DNA from: CAZCVI01 sp964502145
GTDB lineage: Bacteria; Acidobacteriota; Aminicenantia; UBA2199
Direction: 5' to 3'
Length of the DNA stretch: 64,000 nt
NCBI GenBank assembly: GCA_964502145.1
Contig: CAZCVI010000029.1
Span: 1-64,000 of the forward strand
In this document: in pieces, positions 50,634-58,161 of the stretch
Layout: each line of letters starts with the position of its first letter
How positions within the stretch are numbered: the first letter of the stretch is position 1
Translations under genes and position numbers: made by a program
The notes under the pieces: model-generated
The model's database searches: none
What the model was told of the DNA's origin: nothing
Seen by the model: the letters and a program-made list of their open reading frames with translations, nothing else

Positions 50634-52161
50634 CGGTCACATCCTCCATAATTTTGGTATAGACTTTGGGCTCACGCTCGAAAGCAGAGAGAACCTGAGC
50701 AATAAATTCCTGGAAATCCGAATAATTTCGGTAATACTTACACGTAATGCTGCCCTCTTTTTGAATTAAATTAAATATACACGTAGGACATGCTTCACGG
50801 TCATAACAATATCTGCATTGCTCCCCGAGCTGTTTAAAGTAATCATTGTATTTTGTGGAAATGGCAGTAAAATCGATATCGACCTTTTCACGCGTTACTG
50901 TTCCGAGGTAAAATTGATGGGCGATATTCTCGCAGGGTAGCAACTTCCCACTGGCTGAGACAAAAATTCGTTTTCCAAAAGGCAAACACGTTCCTGTGGG
51001 ATATACCCTGTGAATTTTTTTGGTGGACAGTAAATGATTATAATTCTCATAAACGAAACCGCTGTATTTTAACAAAAATAAACTCATCATCTGTACGTCT
51101 GGATGCTTCAAGAACAGTTCTTTTTGGATTCCGAGGTCGTCTTCGAGTTCTCCGTATATGTTCTCTTTAATGGTGGAATACATTTCCCAGAAGTTATTTT
51201 GCTCGGCATCTTTGATTCCCACATTTTTTAATTGGCCCACCCTCGGGATTTTGTCATACTTTTCCTTAAAAAAATCGAGGAGCTTTACTACACTGTTCTT
51301 CGTATGCACCACTGCATTAAAATGGACGCGCTCTCGAAAATAATCAGGGTATTTTTCCCGGAAGGCTTCAATATTTGCAATAATATGAGGATACGCGGGT
51401 TCACCGTTCTTCAAAACCCGGAAACAATTATGCTCTTCATTGCCATCGAGACTCAATAATAAATTGAAACTATTCTCGACAAGGAAATCCATATGCTTCG
51501 ATAAAAGCAATGCATTTGTGGTCATGGAAAATTGGAAACGGTTGTGTTCGAGCTTGAGGGTTTTAGCAAAGTTGACGATCTCTTTGATGAACTCGATATT
51601 CATCAACGGCTCTCCCCCATAAAATCCTAAATAAATGACCCTGCCGTGCGAAATATTCAAGGGTGAATTCCAATACAGGAGTAAATACTCGATAAATTTT
51701 TTAGCTGCTTCAATATCCAGGTCCTTTTCAGTTCGTTCGTCATAGTAGCCATAAAAACGTCCATAACCGCAATATTCGCATTTGAGATTGCAACGTTCGG
51801 TGACTTCAAAAGTCACTTGCATGGAATTGGCGAGTGTGTATTCTACCGTTTCAGGTTTAATGGGGGCAGGAGTTTCAGGAGCGTCCACAAAAGGTTCAAA
51901 GTAACCGCTATTCTTTAAGAACAAATATTTCTGGAAATAATATTCGATTTCCTGCTTTGGAACTTTTCCGTATTCCTCTATCTCGATGAATTCGTCATCA
52001 GTGTTATCCAACTTTTGACGGATATCGATTCCTTTTTCAACCATATCGAGGATGTAGTAAAGAAGATAGTTACATAATAGGTTACTATTCTTATTCCTAT
52101 CAAAAACAAAACGGTTTCCGAGATTGGTTTTTGAGAGTATAAATGATTTGAGTGGGTTCAT
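50626..52161 (-). CDS. Radical SAM peptide maturase
   Basis: A 511-residue enzyme. CNLKCEYC (Cys124, Cys128, Cys131) binds the SAM-cleaving 4Fe-4S cluster; GFYGGEPL follows; the C-terminal SPASM domain shows CLPFG, LLPCENI and CRYCYDREACPTC for auxiliary clusters. The N-terminal 110 residues are an extra domain of the kind that binds leader peptides. It belongs to the GG-Bacteroidales maturase family (TIGR04148-like) and should crosslink or epimerise residues in the Cys/Gly-rich core. AGGGAG precedes ATG 52161; first gene of a three-gene operon. Confidence 0.85.
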   Translation of the reverse strand: MNPLKSFILSKTNLGNRFVFDRNKNSNLLCNYLLYYILDMVEKGIDIRQKLDNTDDEFIEIEEYGKVPKQEIEYYFQKYLFLKNSGYFEPFVDAPETPAPIKPETVEYTLANSMQVTFEVTERCNLKCEYCGYGRFYGYYDERTEKDLDIEAAKKFIEYLLLYWNSPLNISHGRVIYLGFYGGEPLMNIEFIKEIVNFAKTLKLEHNRFQFSMTTNALLLSKHMDFLVENSFNLLLSLDGNEEHNCFRVLKNGEPAYPHIIANIEAFREKYPDYFRERVHFNAVVHTKNSVVKLLDFFKEKYDKIPRVGQLKNVGIKDAEQNNFWEMYSTIKENIYGELEDDLGIQKELFLKHPDVQMMSLFLLKYSGFVYENYNHLLSTKKIHRVYPTGTCLPFGKRIFVSASGKLLPCENIAHQFYLGTVTREKVDIDFTAISTKYNDYFKQLGEQCRYCYDREACPTCIFNLIQKEGSITCKYYRNYSDFQEFIAQVLSAFEREPKVYTKIMEDVTVE

Positions 52162-52554
52162 GATTCTCCCTATTCATGTAGTAGATTATTGTAGATTATT
52201 GTAAATCCAATTAAGCCATTTTTGAATCATTTGGTTGCTATCTGTCCCAGTCAGCTCATTTTGTGGAAGAAATATATATTAGACCATAAAATAGGGGGGA
52301 TGTCAATGAAAAATAAAAAATATCGGCAATTCTCATTTTGATTTATTAAAAATGATGAATGGCAAAGCGTTAAAAAAAACCGGCTCCTTCGAATTGGCAT
52401 GAATATTTTACACTCCCCCCCTTTTTTTTTAGAGAAAATTCGTGTTAATTCGTGTAATTCGTGGGCAAAAAAATCTTTTTCCGAATCTGGATAATCATTT
52501 TAATCTGTGTAATCTGTGGTTAAAAAAATAACACCTGGGAATTTTAACCTCGAC
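52162..52554. repeat. Intergenic region with TTCGTG/ATCTGTG word repeats
   Basis: Between the divergent RiPP operon and the AmmeMemoRadiSam operon (439 nt). 52438-52530 repeats GTGTTAATTCGTGTAATTCG and TTTAATCTGTGTAATCTGTG words, like 9508-9542. 52169-52200 has TAGATTATTG repeated and may include the maturase promoter. No ORF or RNA gene is seen. Confidence 0.6.
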
Positions 52555-52583
52555 TTGACTTTTTTGGGGGTTTTGTTTACTAT
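52555..52583 (+). promoter_or_regulatory. Sigma-70 promoter of the AmmeMemoRadiSam operon
   Basis: TTGACT (52555-52560), a 17-nt spacer and TACTAT (52578-52583), 17 nt before ATG 52601; AGGAGG is the ribosome-binding site. Confidence 0.6.
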
Positions 52584-52600
52584 AAGACCAGGAGGAAATA

Positions 52601-54193
52601 ATGGCTTGCTTTATGAAATGGTTGATTTTCCCCTGTATGGGCTTGTTACTTCTCTTCTGCTGCACTGGGGACGGGGTAACTGAAGAGAAAAAGGTGCGGG
52701 CTTACTTGACGACAATGGCTTGGTACCCGGACTCTGCGCCTGAATTAAAAGAGCTGCTGGATGGGTTTTTTAAGAAAACGAAAGCACACGGTTACACGGG
52801 AAAAGTAGTGGGGTTGATTTCGCCACACGCGGGACTTTCGCACTCGGGGCTGTGCGCGGCGAGTGGCTTTAAACAATTGGCGGGAAGGAAGGATATTGAA
52901 CGGGTTATTCTGCTGGGTGTGTCTCATCGGAGCGGATTTTATGGGGCGGCGGTAGGAGATTTTACGCACGAAAGCACGCCGCTGGGTTTAATTGAGGTGG
53001 ATACGGAGATCACGGGGAAACTGGCGAAAGAAAGACTGTTCAAAAAAGATAATGCACTGATGCAAAAGGAACACTCACTGGAAAATGTACTGCCCTTTCT
53101 ACAATACATGATGAATGAACAAAAAAACACGGGCTATAAAATCGTGTCGATCCTGTTCAGCCACATGACAGAAAAAGATGTGCAAAAAGCGGCGGTCATT
53201 ATTAATAAATATGTGACGGATAAAACCCTGCTGATTGCAAGCTCAGATTTCACGCACTATGGGAGCAACTACGGCTATGTACCTTTTGTGAAAGATATCA
53301 AAAACAACCTGACGGCACTGGATACAGGGATGATCAAGACGATTACACAACTGGACCTGAAAGGCTACAGGAACTACATGGAAAAAACGGGGATCACGAT
53401 GTGTGGGTTTGTGCCGGTGGGGGTTTTGCTGCATATTCTGGCTGGGAAAGGCTACACGGGCACGGTAATGGATTATTACAAATCGGCGGACGGCACGAAC
53501 GACTACTCCTTGAGCGTGAGTTACGCGGCCATTGTTTTTTACGATAAAAATGCGAAGAAAAAAAATAGGGAGAATAAAATGACAACAGATAAGAGGGATA
53601 AAACGGAAAATACGGAAACGAATCCATTAAAACTTACGAAAACAGACGAGGAGGTATTACTGAAACTGGCCCGCCAAACGCTGGAGGATTATTTCGCTGG
53701 GAAAAAGGACTCGCTGGGCGATATTGAAAGGCAATACGGGTTCTCAAAAGGATTGCAGGAAAACGCGGGGGTCTTTGTGACGCTACGGGAAGAAGGCGAC
53801 CTGCGGGGCTGCATTGGTGCGATTGTGGGCCGGGAACCTCTCTGGCAAGGAGTGCGCAGCAATGCGCTGAATGCGGCACTACACGATCCACGATTCAACC
53901 GGGTGGAAAAGAACGAATTGAAAAAGATTGCTATTGAAATCTCGGTGATGACGCCGCTTCAAGAAATCACAGATTATAAAACTATTCGCGTGGGCATAGA
54001 CGGGGTGATTATTCGCAAAGGAAACTATCAAGCAGTGTTCCTGCCACAAGTGGCGACTGAAACGGGCTGGAATTTAGACGAATTCCTGGGCCATTTGTGC
54101 CAAAAAGCGGGACTACCCATGAATGCATATCAAGCGGAAGGAATGGAATTTCTGATTTTTCAAGCATTGGTGTTCGGGGAAAAGGAAGAATAA
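52601..54193 (+). CDS. Exported MEMO1-AMMECR1 fusion protein
   Basis: A 530-residue protein. N-terminal lipoprotein-like segment (LLLLFCC), MEMO domain (residues 30-320) with SPHAGLSHSG (His76, His81), GVSHRSGF (His109) and a downstream MCGF Cys, the metal-ligand set of MEMO1, then AMMECR1 (about 350-530) with LRGCIGAIVG. In bacteria these two are subunits B and A of the AmmeMemoRadiSam system, whose reaction is unknown; recent work links MEMO to metal binding. Fusion of both with an export signal is unusual. It shares its TAA with the ATG of the next gene. Confidence 0.9.
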   Translation: MACFMKWLIFPCMGLLLLFCCTGDGVTEEKKVRAYLTTMAWYPDSAPELKELLDGFFKKTKAHGYTGKVVGLISPHAGLSHSGLCAASGFKQLAGRKDIERVILLGVSHRSGFYGAAVGDFTHESTPLGLIEVDTEITGKLAKERLFKKDNALMQKEHSLENVLPFLQYMMNEQKNTGYKIVSILFSHMTEKDVQKAAVIINKYVTDKTLLIASSDFTHYGSNYGYVPFVKDIKNNLTALDTGMIKTITQLDLKGYRNYMEKTGITMCGFVPVGVLLHILAGKGYTGTVMDYYKSADGTNDYSLSVSYAAIVFYDKNAKKKNRENKMTTDKRDKTENTETNPLKLTKTDEEVLLKLARQTLEDYFAGKKDSLGDIERQYGFSKGLQENAGVFVTLREEGDLRGCIGAIVGREPLWQGVRSNALNAALHDPRFNRVEKNELKKIAIEISVMTPLQEITDYKTIRVGIDGVIIRKGNYQAVFLPQVATETGWNLDEFLGHLCQKAGLPMNAYQAEGMEFLIFQALVFGEKEE

Positions 54194-55176
54194 TGACTGA
54201 AACAAAAATTACCCGCCGCTCATTTAACAAAAGGATGGTACTGGCAACGGCGGGTCTTGCGGGAGTTTTAAGTGTTCCCTATCTGGTTATGCCAACAGGA
54301 GGGAAAAGCCGGGTGATTATTGCGCGCTCGGAAATGTTAAAACGCATGCATAATCAACTGGCAAAAGAACGGGTCGCGCCGTTTCTGGACCGGGCTGTAC
54401 AGAAATTAACGGGACAAAATTCGCGCGGGGCAGCATGGAAATCTTTGGTTTCACCAGGGGAACGGGTGGGGATTAAATTGAGTTGTTTGCCTGGACCGGG
54501 GTTGTCTTCGTCTTATGGTCTGGTGATGGCGATTGTAGATGGATTAATGGCGGGAGGAGTGAAAGAGAACAATATTCTGCTCTGGGAACGAACGGATAGA
54601 GAATTGGTGCGGGCAGGTTTTGCGCTGAGTGGTTCGGGGTTACGAGTGCAAGGCACGGATGCTTATGACGGGGATGGGTATGGGGATAATATTGAGTTTG
54701 CATACAGTGTGGGCACACGATTCAGTCGTATTATGGAGGAAGTGGACGCGCTAATTAATGTGCCGGTACTAAAAGACCACGATTTGTCAGGGGTGTCGAT
54801 CAGTATGAAGAATTTTTACGGGGCGATTTACAATCCGAACAAATTCCACCGCAACAATTGCAACCCGTATATCGCGGAACTAAACTCGCATAGCTTAATC
54901 AAGGACAAATTGCGTTTGATTGTCTGCGATGGGTCGCGTATCCAGGTTAATAATGGCCCGGCGTATTTCCCACGGTATGCGGTGGAGTACGGGGCGATCC
55001 TGGTAAGCCAAGATCCAGTGGCGCTTGATTTTGCGGGCTGGCAAATCATTGAAAAAGAACGGCAAAGACTGCAATTACCGACTCTAAAAGCAGTGGAACG
55101 AGAACCGAAATACATCCTCACAGCAGAAACATTAAAATTAGGCACAACACGCGGGGAATGTGTGTACATTGAATAA
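54193..55176 (+). CDS. DUF362 protein with Tat signal
   Basis: A 327-residue protein starting MTETKITRRSFNKRM with a twin-arginine motif and hydrophobic segment (VLATAGLAGVLSVPYLV), then the DUF362 domain (VGIKLSCLPGPGLS, INVPVLKDHDLSGVSISMKN, QDPVALDFAGW). DUF362 proteins often come with iron-sulfur enzymes. ATG 54193 overlaps the previous stop (TAATG), so it is coupled to the MEMO-AMMECR1 gene; the earlier in-frame codon at 54097 is inside that gene. Confidence 0.85.
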   Translation: MTETKITRRSFNKRMVLATAGLAGVLSVPYLVMPTGGKSRVIIARSEMLKRMHNQLAKERVAPFLDRAVQKLTGQNSRGAAWKSLVSPGERVGIKLSCLPGPGLSSSYGLVMAIVDGLMAGGVKENNILLWERTDRELVRAGFALSGSGLRVQGTDAYDGDGYGDNIEFAYSVGTRFSRIMEEVDALINVPVLKDHDLSGVSISMKNFYGAIYNPNKFHRNNCNPYIAELNSHSLIKDKLRLIVCDGSRIQVNNGPAYFPRYAVEYGAILVSQDPVALDFAGWQIIEKERQRLQLPTLKAVEREPKYILTAETLKLGTTRGECVYIE

Positions 55177-55184
55177 GGATCACC

Positions 55185-56393
55185 ATGAAAACAACTATTT
55201 CATCGTCCAGTAAGTCGAATAAATCCAGCTTGTCCACATCGTCCACATCGTCCATATCGTCCACACTGTCCACATCTTCCACTGGCTTCACGCGGCGCTC
55301 ATTTATTAAGGCGAGTGCGTTAACGGCCTGCTCACTGTGCGCGGGATTTATGCCGGTATTGGGGGGTGGGAAACAAGAACAGAGCGCATTTATTCGTGAA
55401 GCGCGCTATTATGAAAAACAAACAGAGAAACGCTTGACCTGTAAATTATGCCCGCACGAATGCCGGGTAGCGGATTTGGAACGAGGCACCTGCGGGGTAC
55501 GGGAAAATAATGGGGGCACGTATTACACGCATGTTTATGGGAACCCATGTTCAATGCACATCGATCCGATTGAAAAAAAACCGCTCTTTCATTATTTTCC
55601 GACAACCCAAGCGCTGTCAATAGGAACAGCGGGATGTAATTTCGCATGCAAATTCTGCCAGAACTGGGAAATCTCGCAAAAACGCCCGGAACAGGTGCAG
55701 AGTCAAAAAGTGTACCCGGCGGAACTTATTAAGCTGGCACAAGAGAACAAATGCAAGACGGTGGCACACACATACACGGAACCGGTTATCTTTTTTGAGT
55801 ATATGCTGGACTGTGCGATCGAAGGGAAAAAACGGGGGGTGCGGAACGTGATGATCTCGAACGGTTTTATCCAGGAAAAACCAATGCGGGAAGTGTGCCA
55901 GTACCTGGGAGCGGTAAAAATTGATTTGAAAGCGTTTACGGAGAAGTTCTATAGCACGATGTGCGAGGGAAAATTAAAACCGGTGCTGGATACGTTACTG
56001 GTATTAAAAGAGGTGGGCATCTGGTTTGAATTGGTGGTATTGGTGATTCCAACGCTCAATGATAGCCAGGCGGAGTTAACGGGGATGACGCGGTGGATCG
56101 TGAAAGAACTGGGCGGGAATGTACCGCTGCATTTTTCACGTTATTACCCGACATTCATGTTAAAAAACATCCCACCAACACCACCGGAAACATTACACAG
56201 GGCGCGACGGATTGCACTGGATAACGGGGTGAAATTTGTTTATATTGGCAACATGGTCTCAGATGCAGAGAACACGTTCTGCCCAGCCTGCGGTAAAGTG
56301 CTTATTGAACGACTGCGCTACTCGGTAGATATTGTGGGAATGAAAAAAAATACATGCAAATACTGCGGGGAAACGATCCCGGGGGTCTTTTAA
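55185..56393 (+). CDS. amrS: AmmeMemoRadiSam radical SAM enzyme with Tat signal
   Basis: A 402-residue enzyme. Residues 5-34 are almost all Ser/Thr/Lys and are encoded by 9-bp TCGTCCACA units; then a Tat signal TGFTRRSFIKASAL with hydrophobic core; an N-terminal Cys cluster (CKLCPHEC, GTCG); the radical SAM motif CNFACKFC (Cys151, Cys155, Cys158); and a C-terminal pair of CxxC (FCPACGK, CKYCGE). Matches AmrS-like AmmeMemoRadiSam radical SAM proteins. A Tat signal implies export of an enzyme that needs cytoplasmic SAM and reductant, which is odd. It starts 8 nt after the DUF362 gene. Confidence 0.85.
   Translation: MKTTISSSSKSNKSSLSTSSTSSISSTLSTSSTGFTRRSFIKASALTACSLCAGFMPVLGGGKQEQSAFIREARYYEKQTEKRLTCKLCPHECRVADLERGTCGVRENNGGTYYTHVYGNPCSMHIDPIEKKPLFHYFPTTQALSIGTAGCNFACKFCQNWEISQKRPEQVQSQKVYPAELIKLAQENKCKTVAHTYTEPVIFFEYMLDCAIEGKKRGVRNVMISNGFIQEKPMREVCQYLGAVKIDLKAFTEKFYSTMCEGKLKPVLDTLLVLKEVGIWFELVVLVIPTLNDSQAELTGMTRWIVKELGGNVPLHFSRYYPTFMLKNIPPTPPETLHRARRIALDNGVKFVYIGNMVSDAENTFCPACGKVLIERLRYSVDIVGMKKNTCKYCGETIPGVF
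55200..55280 (+). repeat. 9-bp GTCCA minisatellite within coding sequence
   Basis: Eight or nine 9-mers (TCGTCCACA, TCGTCCATA, CTGTCCACA) encode Ser-rich tripeptides (TSS/SST) in front of the Tat signal of the radical SAM gene. The same unit is intergenic at 4146-4200 and in the hairpins at 6343 and 23426. Confidence 0.85.
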
Positions 56394-56417
56394 AACACGA
56401 CGGTTTTTTTCGCTCAC

Positions 56418-57305
56418 TCAATCATTGTGATCGGGCTGCATGCTTTCGTCTTCCTCATTGAAATTATAATCGGGAACATTTGGAACCTGATCCTTCTCAT
56501 TGTCGGGCATGTTTTGGGCATCATGAATTTTTTCGCTAGTTTCTGCACTGGTATCATGCGAATCATCGTCTGCATCATCATCTGAATCGTCTTGGGGTTC
56601 GTCTTCTATTATTTCGTCATCGTCTCTATCGTAGATGATGGAATCTTCCTCGTTATCCAAGAACTCCTCTTCCTCGTCTTCGAGTTCATAGGAGATGATG
56701 GCTTCTTCTTCATCGGCGACATTGCCATTGACGTATTCAAAGGTTTTCCCGACGGTAAAATCGTGGCGATTGCCCAGTCCCTGTCCTTTGATCACAACGG
56801 TCTTAAATTTATCTTTGTTGCGATCTTTACCTTTATCTTTGCCGCGATCCTTGCCGCGATCTTTACCACGATCCTTGCCGCGATCCTTGCCTCTATCTTT
56901 CCCTCTATTTTTATCTTTGCCGCGCTCTTTGCCTTTGTTTTTATCTTTGTCTATATCGGTGTCTTGTGCCTGGTTGTGATCTTTTTCTTTTTCCGCGGCT
57001 TTGGCTTTTTCGGCTTCTATGGCTTTTTCAGCTTCTATGGCTTTTTCTTTCTCTTTTTCAAGAAGTTTCTTTTTATCTAGGCCACCCTCTTTAAGGGATC
57101 TCTCGTAGTCTCTTCTTTCCTGGGTATGGCCCAAGACATAGGCTTTAATTTTTTGCGAGACATCAAAGGCCGGAGTTTTTACGGAAACAAAATCCCCGGT
57201 GGTGAGGGTAATGATGGTGGTTCTATCCATGGTACTTTCTATTGATTTAATGGCGTCGGTATTCAAGAGAATTTCAACACCGTCGGTTCGTATCACTCGG
57301 ATCAT
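56418..57305 (-). CDS. flbD: FlbD-domain protein with Lys/Arg/Asp repeat and acidic tail
   Basis: A 295-residue protein. Residues 1-60 match the small flagellar protein FlbD (IRVIRTDGVEILLNTDAIKS, ITLTTGDFVSVKT). FlbD is normally only about 60-80 residues. It is followed here by a Lys/Glu/Ala coiled coil (75-125), a run of about ten GKDR-type repeats (125-165), a short segment and an extremely acidic tail. The repeat is a 12-bp minisatellite at about 56815-56935. The extra parts could bind nucleic acid or other flagellar proteins; nothing is established. No other flagellar gene is in the window. Confidence 0.7.
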   Translation of the reverse strand: MIRVIRTDGVEILLNTDAIKSIESTMDRTTIITLTTGDFVSVKTPAFDVSQKIKAYVLGHTQERRDYERSLKEGGLDKKKLLEKEKEKAIEAEKAIEAEKAKAAEKEKDHNQAQDTDIDKDKNKGKERGKDKNRGKDRGKDRGKDRGKDRGKDRGKDKGKDRNKDKFKTVVIKGQGLGNRHDFTVGKTFEYVNGNVADEEEAIISYELEDEEEEFLDNEEDSIIYDRDDDEIIEDEPQDDSDDDADDDSHDTSAETSEKIHDAQNMPDNEKDQVPNVPDYNFNEEDESMQPDHND

Positions 57306-57417
57306 TGTTTCATAGCTCCTGCACTATATTTCCAAAATGCATATATCATAATGTGTATATCAGCATGCGTAAATAATAACATAATAATACCACTTTTTCG
57401 CCTGTTTGACAATCATG

Positions 57418-58149
57418 CTAGTCGTTTTTGAGGAAAAAGACTTCGGAGAGTTTTTCATAATTGAAAAACTTGTCAATAATCTTCAAGGCATTGTACGCGG
57501 CGTCTTGTTCGGCTTTGCGTTTATTTTTTCCTGTGCCGCGCCCGATTTCATTGTTTTCGAGGTACACGGCAACAGTAAAAATGAGGTCCGGGGGCTTGCC
57601 AGTCTCCTCGATAATTTTATAATAGGGAAGGTTGATGTTTTTCTTTTGTATGACTTCTTGAAGCTCGGATTTATAATCATTGATTTTGATTTCTTTCTCA
57701 TTGAAACGACTGAGGTAATCTTTGAAGTACTCAATGATGATAGAAGCGGTGACCTTGTAATTGGAATCAACATACATGGCACCAACAATGGCTTCCAAGA
57801 GGGAAGCACTGATCTTGTTGTTGCTCCTGCCGTCGTTCTTCTCCTCGCCTTTCCCAAGAAACACATAATCACAAAGATTAATGGATTGGGAAATGATGGA
57901 CAGAGAATTGGTAGAGACGAGATGGGCTTTTATCTTGGACAACTCGCCCTCATTAAGGGTAGGAAATTGTTTGAAAAGATAATCGGTAATAATCAGACTG
58001 ATGACAGAGTCACCGAGGAACTCGAGTTTTTCATTATCAGGGAGTCCTTTTTTTACGCCCTCGTTATAGGATTTATGAATCAAGGCATTGCGTAGCAGTT
58101 CTTTATTTTTGAATGTATAATTGAGTTCTTTTTCTAGCTCTTCCAGCAT
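57418..58149 (-). CDS. rnc: Ribonuclease III
   Basis: A 243-residue dsRNA endonuclease that processes rRNA precursors and structured mRNAs. It has the signature NEKLEFLGDSVISLI with the catalytic acidic residues, a second acidic pair (LLEAIVGAMYVD), and a C-terminal dsRBD (DYKSELQEVIQKK to GKNKRKAEQDAAYNAL). Length is typical. It ends 113 nt after the FlbD start and starts 12 nt after the stop of the upstream SpoIIE gene, so it is probably in one minus-strand operon with it. Confidence 0.95.
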   Translation of the reverse strand: MLEELEKELNYTFKNKELLRNALIHKSYNEGVKKGLPDNEKLEFLGDSVISLIITDYLFKQFPTLNEGELSKIKAHLVSTNSLSIISQSINLCDYVFLGKGEEKNDGRSNNKISASLLEAIVGAMYVDSNYKVTASIIIEYFKDYLSRFNEKEIKINDYKSELQEVIQKKNINLPYYKIIEETGKPPDLIFTVAVYLENNEIGRGTGKNKRKAEQDAAYNALKIIDKFFNYEKLSEVFFLKND

Positions 58150-58161
58150 GGGTTTTCCTGT

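Noticed and set aside
56592..57080. A hydrophobic plus-strand frame opposite the FlbD gene
   Set aside because: Its Phe/Ile-rich sequence is the complement of Lys/Asp-rich codons of the FlbD repeats.
57406..58095. A 229-residue plus-strand frame opposite rnc
   Set aside because: RNase III motifs on the minus strand are unmistakable; the opposite frame has low-complexity hydrophobic sequence from coding bias.
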